Positions 1 through 5,798 are shown, numbered from the stretch's first letter. The stretch: 5,837 bases of DNA from Candidatus Nomurabacteria bacterium (GCA_943349675.1 CALQZN010000034.1:1-5837), one strand, 5' to 3'. Numbers and translations: made by a program. Notes: a model not told the origin generated them from the sequence alone.

Positions 1-1268
1 CAAAAAAGAAAAAAGTGGTTAAAAAGAATGCAAAAGCACCTGCCCGCAAAGTGCAAAAAGCTCGCACCAATGTAGTCAAAAAAGCAAAACAACTCCGCGA
101 GGTTGCTGCAAAGCGTCGCGCAAAACTAGCACCCAAAAAGCTAGTAGCAAAAAAAGTTAAAGCTGCGCCAACTCCTAAAGTAAACGCAAAAGTTAGCAAG
201 AAGATTGACGAGCAAACAAAAAAGGCCGAGCAGCTGATGGCGCGCGGTCGCGAGATAGGGTTTATCACCTACGACGAAATTCTTAAAGCGTTTCCTAATA
301 TTGAAGACGACGTTATGTTCTTGGAAGAGTTGTACGAAAAGCTCTCCACTGCGCACATCGACGTGCTTGAAGGCGGTGGCATGCTCGAGATTACCGAAGA
401 CCCGGTAGAGAAAGGTTACTCTCGTTCAGACTCTTCCTACGACTCGATCCAGATGTACCTACGCGAAATAGGCAAGTACCCACTGCTCAACGCACAGCAA
501 GAGCGCGACTTTGCCAAGCGTATTGTTGAAGGGGATGCGGAGGCACGCAACTTACTTGCCCGCGCAAACCTCCGCCTCGTTGTTTCTATTGCAAAAAAAT
601 ATGTGGGCCGCAGTCCAGATCTTACATTGCTTGACCTTATACAAGAGGGGAACCTCGGCCTCTTTAAAGCGGTCGATAAGTTCGACTTTACCAAAGGCTT
701 CAAATTCTCGACCTATGCAACCTGGTGGATCCGCCAGGCAATTACACGCGCCTTGGCCGACCAGTCGCGCACTATCCGCATCCCGGTACACATGGTGGAG
801 ACTATAGCTAAATACAAGCAGGTGTCTCGCCGCCTCAGCCAGGACCTCGGTCGTGACCCGCTTGCCGAAGAGATTGCACTCGAGATGGGCGTCGATGTAG
901 ACAAAATTTACCAAATCGAAAAGATTGACCAAGACACCGTGTCGCTCGAGAGCCCTGTTGGCTCGGACGACGACGACGGCAAGTCTGTGCTGGGCGACTT
1001 TATCAAAGACGATAAAATCCTCTCTCCTGACCAAGAGGTATCACGTCGTATTTTGGGCGACCAGCTGCATGAGATTTTGGATGAGCTGTCTCCTAAGGAG
1101 CGCGAAATCCTCAAACTCCGCCATGGGCTCGAAGACGGTATTTACCATACACTCGAAGAGGTTGGTAAGAAGTTCGGTGTCACCCGCGAGCGCATCCGCC
1201 AGATAGAAGCAAAGGCCCTGGAGCGCATCCGCACCCACGACAAAGCAAAGCGCTTGCGCAGTTACTAA
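1..1268 (+). CDS. rpoD: Primary RNA polymerase sigma factor (sigma-70, RpoD/SigA), 5'-partial
   Basis: Housekeeping sigma factor: it binds core RNA polymerase and recognises -10/-35 promoters. Residues are numbered from the GTG at 15. A Lys/Ala-rich tail (about 1-63) is followed by a region 1.1-like stretch (about 64-120, GFITYDEIL), region 1.2 (about 142-175, DSIQMYLREIGKYPLL), region 2 (about 177-258, with LLDLIQEGN, KFSTYATWWIRQAITR and the -10-reading ADQSRTIRIPVHM), region 3 (about 260-335, with an Asp-rich 3.2 finger) and region 4 (about 345-406, helix-turn-helix EEVGKKFGVTRERIRQIEAK). The large non-conserved insert of E. coli RpoD between 1.2 and 2.1 is absent. The frame stays open through lysine codons from base 3 to the GTG, and no ribosome site precedes that GTG, so the true start is probably left of the window. 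Identity is very secure; the N-terminus is not. Confidence 0.96.
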   Translation, partial: KKKKVVKKNAKAPARKVQKARTNVVKKAKQLREVAAKRRAKLAPKKLVAKKVKAAPTPKVNAKVSKKIDEQTKKAEQLMARGREIGFITYDEILKAFPNIEDDVMFLEELYEKLSTAHIDVLEGGGMLEITEDPVEKGYSRSDSSYDSIQMYLREIGKYPLLNAQQERDFAKRIVEGDAEARNLLARANLRLVVSIAKKYVGRSPDLTLLDLIQEGNLGLFKAVDKFDFTKGFKFSTYATWWIRQAITRALADQSRTIRIPVHMVETIAKYKQVSRRLSQDLGRDPLAEEIALEMGVDVDKIYQIEKIDQDTVSLESPVGSDDDDGKSVLGDFIKDDKILSPDQEVSRRILGDQLHEILDELSPKEREILKLRHGLEDGIYHTLEEVGKKFGVTRERIRQIEAKALERIRTHDKAKRLRSY

Positions 1269-1287
1269 ACCTCTTTTTTGCTATCGC

Positions 1288-1318
1288 AAAGGCTACTTTT
1301 TAGAGTAGCCTTTTGTGT
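1288..1318 (+). terminator. Intrinsic terminator of the sigma factor gene
   Basis: A perfect 10-bp stem (1288-1297 with 1304-1313, AAAGGCTACT / AGTAGCCTTT) closes a 6-nt loop. It lies 19 bp after the sigma factor stop codon. The U-rich part is short: the T's of the 3' arm continue as TTTTGTGT. The element merges into the -10 box of the next gene. Confidence 0.75.
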
Positions 1319-1323
1319 ATACT
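1314..1323 (+). promoter_or_regulatory. Putative -10 promoter for the nuclease gene
   Basis: TATACT at 1318-1323 matches the TATAAT consensus at 5 of 6 positions and is preceded by TGTG, close to an extended -10. No good -35 is visible at the usual spacing, where the terminator stem lies. A start site about 7 nt downstream falls near 1330, past the first ATG (1326) and almost on the second (1332). This implies a leaderless mRNA and the later start. Confidence 0.5.
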
Positions 1324-1331
1324 AAATGCAT

Positions 1332-2195
1332 ATGGCAGCAAAAAAGCCAAAAACACCCGAACTCCCAATTAAATACTGGAGTCACTCGTCGCTTTTGGCG
1401 TTTTTGCGCAACCCACTTGCATGGCACAAGCGCTACGTAGAGCTGGTGTACGATATGCCCTCTGGCCCAGCCGCCGTGGTGGGGCGCGCAGCGCACACTG
1501 CGCTCCAACATTACTATGGAGGTATTGGGAAGGAGGGTGCAATGCAACTTGGATTTGAATATCTACGCAATGTTGCGGACTTTGAGATTAACTTTGGTAA
1601 AGCAAAAACAAAAGCCGCTAAGAAGAAAAAGCGCGAACAAATGGAACGCGAGTATTCCCAGGCGGTAGAATTTTATTTACAAAAACCTCCTCGCTACAAA
1701 GTATTGGGAGTTGAAGTAAAAGCAACTGTCGAGGTAGAGGGTTTGCCGCTCCCTATTAAAGCAGTGTCGGACTTGGTGGTGGTGTCAAAAGTAGACCCCC
1801 GTGGTGTCGATATTGTAGACCACAAATTTGTCTCTGCGTTTACTCCGTATGGGGCAGACAAAGCCCTGTTTATTTTGCAAGCTATTTTTAATTACTACAC
1901 AGTCAAAAAAACATACGGTAAACCAGTGCGGCGGTTTATTGTGCATGAGTGCAAAATTTCGCGCAACGCCGACGGCTCGCCGCAGATGCGTCGACACATC
2001 ATAGACTTTCGCCCTTTCCGGAGCGAGTTTATTATATTTAACCGCCTTATACGCGACACCACGTTGGCGCTCACCCATACCCGGGTGTTTTTACCCAACC
2101 CATCAGATATGTTTGAAGGGGAAAATTCGTTTGATATTTATCGCATCAACTTGGCGCCCGAGGATTACGACACGCACTTTAGGCCAGACGAGTAA
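1332..2195 (+). CDS. PD-(D/E)XK nuclease family protein (RecB-like, PDDEXK_1)
   Basis: Predicted Mg2+-dependent DNA nuclease of the RecB/Cas4-like fold. Residues are numbered from the upstream ATG at 1326. The family pattern appears in order: GRAAHTALQHYY with His57, Glu130 in VLGVEVKA, Asp149 in IKAVSDLVVV, the core VDIVDHK (Asp165-x-Lys167), and LQAIFNYY (Gln185 with Tyr190/191). A Lys-rich linker spans about 91-108. The only cysteine is Cys209, so the Fe-S cluster of Cas4 and AddB is ruled out. At about 287 residues it is a stand-alone nuclease domain; no helicase gene or CRISPR array is adjacent. An in-frame ATG lies at 1326, but the -10 box ends at 1323, so 1332 (MAAKKPKTP) is preferred. 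Its role is probably DNA repair or recombination; the substrate is unknown. Confidence 0.82.
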   Translation: MAAKKPKTPELPIKYWSHSSLLAFLRNPLAWHKRYVELVYDMPSGPAAVVGRAAHTALQHYYGGIGKEGAMQLGFEYLRNVADFEINFGKAKTKAAKKKKREQMEREYSQAVEFYLQKPPRYKVLGVEVKATVEVEGLPLPIKAVSDLVVVSKVDPRGVDIVDHKFVSAFTPYGADKALFILQAIFNYYTVKKTYGKPVRRFIVHECKISRNADGSPQMRRHIIDFRPFRSEFIIFNRLIRDTTLALTHTRVFLPNPSDMFEGENSFDIYRINLAPEDYDTHFRPDE

Positions 2196-2198
2196 TGG

Positions 2199-2918
2199 TT
2201 AGCGTGTTGTAGTTGCGGTGGTTGGAGCGGGAGTAGTAACTTGTCCCAAAATGGCGTCTATTGCCGCGCGCATAGAATCGTATGGTTGTGACCCTTGGAG
2301 GGTGACTGCGTCGTCTCCTACCATAACCACAATGTGCGGTGTGCCTTGTGCGCCTGCTGCTATCGCTTCGTCGTAACTCGCTTGTATTTTTTTGGTGTAT
2401 TTGCCGCTCTGGAGACATTGATTGAAGGTGTCAACATTGAGCCCAAGCTGCCCCGCAAGTATAGGGAGTTGGGCTAAATCTAGACCGTTGCTACCAGGAG
2501 TCACTTCGTAGACTTTGTCGAGATATTTAAAGAAGGCTACGTCACCCCCTTGGTCGGCCGCACACTCAGCTGCTGCAGCCTCTTGGGGTGCTTTGGAGTG
2601 GAGTTGTGCAAGCGGGAAAGGGCGATACACCCATGCTACATCCCCTGAGAGCCCGTAATGGTCCATTATTTGGTGCATAGTGGTGTGGAAAGTTTTGCAA
2701 TATGGGCACTCCAAGTCTGCGTATTCCACCACTTTAACGGTTGCAGCAGGGTTGCCGAGTATGTGGTCTACCGAAGGGTCGTACGCACGTACGTCTGTTT
2801 GACCAACACCGTCTTTGTTTGGTGCCGTGGTACCACTTTTGCCGACTAAAAAGACTGCCCCAGCAATAAGGGCCCCGGCGATAACAATAGTGATAGGGAG
2901 TACGTATTGGGATTTCAT
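2199..2918 (-). CDS. Membrane-anchored DsbA-like thiol-disulfide oxidoreductase (thioredoxin_4 family)
   Basis: Predicted to introduce or shuffle disulfide bonds in exported proteins on the outer face of the cytoplasmic membrane. The 239 residues start with a short MKSQY head and one hydrophobic segment (about 7-25), which acts as an uncleaved anchor or signal; no lipobox is seen. The thioredoxin fold starts near 60 (VKVVEYADLE) and carries the active-site CPYC at 71-74. The DsbA-type helical insert (about 110-175) has Cys119 and Cys168. The cis-Pro loop is GTPHIVV (Pro194). The tail (about 227-239) is rich in Thr, Ala and Pro. No DsbB or VKOR partner is in the window. It has its own promoter and an ATG without a Shine-Dalgarno site. 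Its stop lies 3 bp from the stop of the convergent nuclease gene. The family is certain; the oxidase versus isomerase role is inferred. Confidence 0.9.
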   Translation of the reverse strand: MKSQYVLPITIVIAGALIAGAVFLVGKSGTTAPNKDGVGQTDVRAYDPSVDHILGNPAATVKVVEYADLECPYCKTFHTTMHQIMDHYGLSGDVAWVYRPFPLAQLHSKAPQEAAAAECAADQGGDVAFFKYLDKVYEVTPGSNGLDLAQLPILAGQLGLNVDTFNQCLQSGKYTKKIQASYDEAIAAGAQGTPHIVVMVGDDAVTLQGSQPYDSMRAAIDAILGQVTTPAPTTATTTR

Positions 2919-2921
2919 AAC

Positions 2922-2944
2922 AGGTATTTAATTACTTAATACCT
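2922..2944. repeat. Inverted repeat at the predicted transcription start of the DsbA-like gene
   Basis: AGGTATT and AATACCT arms form a 7-bp perfect inverted repeat. With one bulged A the stem extends to 9 bp around a 4-nt loop that reads GTAA on the minus strand. The predicted +1 (about 2940) lies inside it, so it could be a repressor operator. As an RNA hairpin only the portion after +1 would be made. Confidence 0.4.
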
Positions 2945-2946
2945 TT

Positions 2947-2955
2947 AGTATAACA
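2947..2955 (-). promoter_or_regulatory. Extended -10 promoter of the DsbA-like gene
   Basis: On the minus strand the sequence reads TGTTATACT, a TGn extended -10 joined to TATACT (5 of 6 to consensus). The -35 region is poor (AAAACA at about 17-bp spacing), which an extended -10 can tolerate. The predicted start is an A near 2940, giving a leader of about 22 nt with no Shine-Dalgarno site. Confidence 0.6.
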
Positions 2956-2979
2956 CAGTGCTCGGCGCCTGTTTTAAGG

Positions 2980-3573
2980 CTAAAAAGGGAGCGTGTGGGT
3001 TATGGCAGGGGTATCGCCAGGAGTCTCCCAGTTTGTTGGGTTGAGCTTAATTTCGCGTATACCGTCGAAGTCTTTGTATTTGAGAGATTTGTGTTTTTTT
3101 GCGTAGTCATAAAGCTCTTTGGTAACTCGGACGTCATCGATGCAGTACTCGCGCAGTTTTTCGATATTGCCTTCTTGCCACCACTTAACCGCATCGAGGC
3201 CGCTGGCGATTTTACCTGCGCCCAAAGTTGCTGCCGCAAGGTTATCCATTTTGAGTCGGCGTCCCAACACTGCCCGCACTTCTTTAAGTAAGTCGAGGCT
3301 TTTGATGTGCGTTAAATCGCCGGGGTAGTATTTGTTGAGTATAGGGATATCAAAATGGTCAGAGTTGTAGCCAATAAGCATGTCCGCGCGCTCCAAGATG
3401 CCCCACAGCTTTGGCAAGTCTTCCTTTAGGTAACTCGAGTACTCATTCGTCTCGGAGTCGTAGATGCATACTATTGTCAGCTCTTGGTTGGTAAAGTCGA
3501 TACTGCCACCGTTCATCTGCCCAGTTGTCTCAATGTCAAACACAATGCGACGCATTTTCGAAGAGGCAGACAT
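2980..3573 (-). CDS. DEDDy 3'-5' exonuclease / RNase H-fold protein (YprB-like, RNase_H_2)
   Basis: Predicted metal-dependent 3'-5' exonuclease acting on DNA or RNA; the substrate cannot be told. All catalytic motifs are present in the 197 residues: Exo I VFDIETTG (Asp13, Glu15), Exo II IGYNSDHFDIPIL (Asp75) and Exo III REYCIDDV (Tyr143-x3-Asp147), which makes it the DEDDy type. KMDNLAAATLG (about 108-118) fits the YprB-like subgroup. The protein is a single domain with a short C-terminal extension and no polymerase or helicase part. It follows hisS after a 5-bp gap, so the two are probably cotranscribed and perhaps translationally coupled. The start at 3573 is the first ATG after the hisS stop. 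An alternative ATG at 3555 (Met7, MRRIVFDIE) sits nearer the fold; neither has a Shine-Dalgarno site. Confidence 0.85.
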   Translation of the reverse strand: MSASSKMRRIVFDIETTGQMNGGSIDFTNQELTIVCIYDSETNEYSSYLKEDLPKLWGILERADMLIGYNSDHFDIPILNKYYPGDLTHIKSLDLLKEVRAVLGRRLKMDNLAAATLGAGKIASGLDAVKWWQEGNIEKLREYCIDDVRVTKELYDYAKKHKSLKYKDFDGIREIKLNPTNWETPGDTPAITHTLPF

Positions 3574-3578
3574 GTGGG

Positions 3579-4826
3579 TTAGAGGTGAAGGAAGAATGTA
3601 GACAACTCTGCGCGTTTGAGCGACTCCTCGGCCCCAGAGGCAAGATTGCGTACAACAAAGGTGCCCGATGTTACTTCGTTTGAGCCTACTACCAGTAGGT
3701 AGGGAATCTTGTGCTTTACTGCTGTTTTTATTTGGTCAGACAATTTTTTGTCACAGAAGTCCACAGCAACGGCCACGCCCTCGGCGCGCAAGCCCTGTGC
3801 TACCCCAAGTGCGTGCGGTATTAGCTCTTTATCTGCAACTGCTATATAGAGTTTGGTTGGTGGTGTGTAAGTTGGCAGGAGGCCGCGTACCGACAAAAAG
3901 TCATGCATCGTAACGTCGCCCATGCCAAACCCAACACCAGTTATTGGTTCGTCATCAAATAGGGCTGTGAGGTTGTCGTATCGTCCGCCGCCAAAGAGTG
4001 CGCGATTGTTGTCTTTATGAGTATCAAACACCTCAAATACTACGCCACTATAGTACGCGAATCCGCGTACTATACTTGGGTCGAAGACGGCGTTTTCTAC
4101 CCCAAGTACTGAAAGCGTGTCTAGTACTTGGCTCACATCTTCAGGTACTGCGCCCGGGGAGAGGCGCTCCAGTGGTACCCCAATGTCGCTCATTGCTGCG
4201 GTAAACTCATCCGCTGGCATTTTGGCACGTCGGTCAAGGAGTCCTAAAAAACGCTTGCTGTCCTGTTCGGAAAGGCTAAGTTCTTCGATCAGAGTATTGA
4301 GGAATGTGCGACTACCTAGTTTGATAACAAAGTCGCTTTGCTGTGCACCAAAAGCCTTCATAAGCTCATGTGCCACCATAATTACTTCTGCATCTGCGGC
4401 GAGGGAGTTTGAGCCAAACAGGTCGACGTTCAGCTGCCAGTGCTCGCGCAAGCGGCCACGCTGTGGGCGCTCGTAACGAAAGACGTTGGGGATAGAGAAA
4501 AGCCGCAGCGGGAACCCAAGTTCGCGGCGTTTTGCTGCAACCATGCGCGCAACTGTTGGGGTCATCTCGGGGCGCAGTGTCACCTCGCGACCTCCGCGGT
4601 CGAGGAAGGTGTAGGTCTGCTCGTTTACCAACTCCTCATTGTCGGCGCCTTTGGACTTGTAGAGCTCTGCAGGTTCCAGCACTGACGCGTGGTACTCGAC
4701 ATAGCCCATACGCTCTGCAACTTGGCGGTAGGTCTTTGTGAGGTACTGCAAAAATGCCTGATCCTCTGGATAAAAGTCTCGGACCCCTTTGTACGACTCG
4801 ACAGAAAGCTTCTCTTTTTTGCTCAT
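3579..4826 (-). CDS. hisS: Histidine--tRNA ligase (HisRS)
   Basis: Class II aminoacyl-tRNA synthetase that charges tRNA-His with histidine in the cytoplasm. At 415 residues it has normal length. The N-terminus shows YKGVRDFYPEDQ. Motif 2 is FRYERPQRGRLREHWQLNVD (116-135). The histidine-specific HisA motif is RGFAYYSGVVFEVF (254-267) and HisB is ALFGGGRYDNL (276-286). Motif 3 is GVGFGMGDVTM (297-307). The C-terminal anticodon-binding domain runs from about 325 (KLYIAVADKEL) to 415. HisA has FA where E. coli has LD, and motif 3 lacks the usual ER pair; the complete length and other motifs argue for a functional subtype, not decay. HisZ is less likely because the anticodon domain and HisA/HisB are intact. 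The gene is divergent from truB across 19 bp and first in a unit with the exonuclease gene. The ATG at 4826 sits where a transcript from the adjacent -10 would begin. Confidence 0.95.
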   Translation of the reverse strand: MSKKEKLSVESYKGVRDFYPEDQAFLQYLTKTYRQVAERMGYVEYHASVLEPAELYKSKGADNEELVNEQTYTFLDRGGREVTLRPEMTPTVARMVAAKRRELGFPLRLFSIPNVFRYERPQRGRLREHWQLNVDLFGSNSLAADAEVIMVAHELMKAFGAQQSDFVIKLGSRTFLNTLIEELSLSEQDSKRFLGLLDRRAKMPADEFTAAMSDIGVPLERLSPGAVPEDVSQVLDTLSVLGVENAVFDPSIVRGFAYYSGVVFEVFDTHKDNNRALFGGGRYDNLTALFDDEPITGVGFGMGDVTMHDFLSVRGLLPTYTPPTKLYIAVADKELIPHALGVAQGLRAEGVAVAVDFCDKKLSDQIKTAVKHKIPYLLVVGSNEVTSGTFVVRNLASGAEESLKRAELSTFFLHL

Positions 4827-4832
4827 CTTCTG

Positions 4833-4838
4833 TATTCT
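4833..4838 (+). promoter_or_regulatory. Putative -10 promoter of truB overlapping the hisS -10
   Basis: TATTCT matches TATAAT at 4 of 6 positions and is preceded by TG without the spacer base. It shares five bases with the opposing hisS -10. Seven bases separate it from the ATG at 4846, the same distance as on the other side, so truB is also likely leaderless. Confidence 0.4.
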
Positions 4839-4842
4839 AGCA
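4834..4842 (-). promoter_or_regulatory. Extended -10 promoter of hisS (leaderless)
   Basis: On the minus strand TGCTAGAAT is a TGn extended -10 with TAGAAT (5 of 6 to consensus). Exactly 7 bases separate it from the hisS ATG, so the transcript should begin at or next to the start codon. No convincing -35 is seen at the usual spacing. Confidence 0.55.
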
Positions 4843-4845
4843 GAA

Positions 4846-5664
4846 ATGGATAGAGATAACAGTCATACAGCAAAAGATCCAATGGTCACTCCTCGCACGG
4901 TGGGCGGCAAGGTGCTTAACCTTTACAAACAGGCGGGGGAGACGCCACGCGAGCGCCTCGAGCGTCTACGCGCGCAAAAGCCAGAATATGCACATGAAGT
5001 ACTATCCTATGCTGGTAGGCTCGACCCTATGGCCGAAGGTGTAATGATTACGCTTGTAGGTTCGGCAAACAAAATGCGTGATGCCTATTTGGATATGAGC
5101 AAAGAGTATGTGTTTGACATACTATTTGGATTCTCGACAGATACGTATGACATTTTGGGACGAGTTATGGAGACGGGTGATACTGCAAGTATAAACAAAA
5201 AAACAGTAGAGCGTGAGCTCAATGAATTTCGCGGGCAAGTGAGTCAAGAATATCCACCGTTCTCGTCCAAAACAGTAGAAGGTAAGTCGCTGTTTGAGTG
5301 GGCGCGGGCAGGAATGATTGGGGCGCTGGTGTTGCCGCGCAAAACAGTAACCATTTACGACATCAATCTAGAGGGGATGTACAAAATTAAAGAGTCGCTT
5401 CTTTTGGCTCACATTGAAACAAACGTAGAGAAAATTACGGGCGACTTTCGGCAAGAAGAAATTCTGCGTCTATGGCACCGTAACTTGCGCAAAGATGGTG
5501 ACCGCGAGTTCCCCTGCGCTACTATCCGCATCTCGTGCTCTAGCGGCACGTACGCGCGCTCTATAGCCCATGGCATGGGGCAAGACCTGGGCGTCCCTGC
5601 GCTTGCACTCCATATTTTACGCACGAAGGTAGGGGACTACGAAGTCTCCAAAAGCCTTAAATAG
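4846..5664 (+). CDS. truB: TruB-like tRNA pseudouridine synthase (tRNA U55), divergent form
   Basis: Predicted to isomerise uridine 55 to pseudouridine in the tRNA T-loop. Residues are numbered from 4846 (272 in total). The catalytic block AGRLDPMAEGVMITLVG contains Asp60. It is followed by MSKEYVFDILFGFSTDTYD (Tyr88, TDT), GQVSQEYPPFSSKTVEGKSL, EWARAG, LPRKTVTIYDI, then CSSGTYARSIAHGMGQDLG (Arg238) and LRTKVGDYEV. The usual N-terminal DKPxGxTS is replaced by LYKQAGETP, and about 40 extra residues lie between IYDINL and CATIRISCS. No C-terminal PUA-type domain is present. The start at 4846 is chosen because an upstream in-frame ATG (4789) lies inside hisS and the -10 box ends at 4838. Met13 (4882) is another possibility. 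The TruB family is secure; U55 as exact target is inferred. Confidence 0.88.
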   Translation: MDRDNSHTAKDPMVTPRTVGGKVLNLYKQAGETPRERLERLRAQKPEYAHEVLSYAGRLDPMAEGVMITLVGSANKMRDAYLDMSKEYVFDILFGFSTDTYDILGRVMETGDTASINKKTVERELNEFRGQVSQEYPPFSSKTVEGKSLFEWARAGMIGALVLPRKTVTIYDINLEGMYKIKESLLLAHIETNVEKITGDFRQEEILRLWHRNLRKDGDREFPCATIRISCSSGTYARSIAHGMGQDLGVPALALHILRTKVGDYEVSKSLK

Positions 5665-5733
5665 ACCTCTCGGGGTAGGTGTGGACCGCTGCCTCGCACT
5701 TTTTCTACAAAGGGTCACGGTCACTATGACTAT
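5665..5733. other. Non-coding spacer between truB and its terminator
   Basis: No RNA gene, promoter or start-codon ORF is recognisable here. It contains a tandem GGTCAC GGTCAC (5713-5724) and a small GTCA/TGAC hairpin (5720-5730), neither convincing as a functional element. It probably forms the truB 3' UTR. Confidence 0.4.
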
Positions 5734-5776
5734 CCGCCGATTCTCTCATTCGAGGGGGTCGGCGGTTTATTTTTAT
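5734..5776 (+). terminator. Intrinsic terminator downstream of truB
   Basis: A perfect 7-bp GC-rich stem, CCGCCGA (5734-5740) with TCGGCGG (5759-5765), is followed directly by TTTATTTTTAT. The loop can extend the stem by five further pairs including two G-U pairs (TTCTC with GAGGG). On the minus strand no U-run follows, so it works rightward. It lies 69 bp after the truB stop. Confidence 0.8.
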
Positions 5777-5798
5777 ATGTCGAGCTAGGCGGGAAAGA

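Noticed and set aside
15..17. GTG as the true start of the sigma factor
   Set aside because: The frame is open through lysine codons back to base 3, no ribosome site precedes it, and the lysine-rich tail seems to continue leftward; the gene is treated as cut by the edge.
552..1034. A 160-codon open frame antisense to the sigma factor gene
   Set aside because: It lies fully inside a strongly conserved coding region, has no recognisable domain or promoter, and is explained as a shadow of the sense codons.
1332..2195. Cas4-type adaptation nuclease
   Set aside because: There is only one cysteine, so no Fe-S cluster is possible, and no CRISPR repeats or other cas genes are present.
2956..2979. 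A terminator for the exonuclease gene around CAGGCGCCGAGCACTG on the minus strand
   Set aside because: The best fold is about 5 bp with a bulge and is not followed by a U-run.
3579..4826. HisZ (ATP phosphoribosyltransferase regulatory subunit) instead of HisRS
   Set aside because: Full length with a C-terminal anticodon-binding domain and intact motif 2, HisA and HisB; no histidine biosynthesis genes nearby.
4789..4845. Earlier in-frame ATG for truB at 4789
   Set aside because: It would overlap the hisS N-terminus by 38 bp on the other strand, adds a hydrophobic stretch foreign to TruB, and lies upstream of the likely promoter at 4833-4838.
5713..5730. Tandem GGTCAC repeat and small GTCA/TGAC hairpin as a regulatory site
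   Set aside because: Two 6-mers and a 4-bp stem are too short to stand above chance, and no promoter lies nearby.
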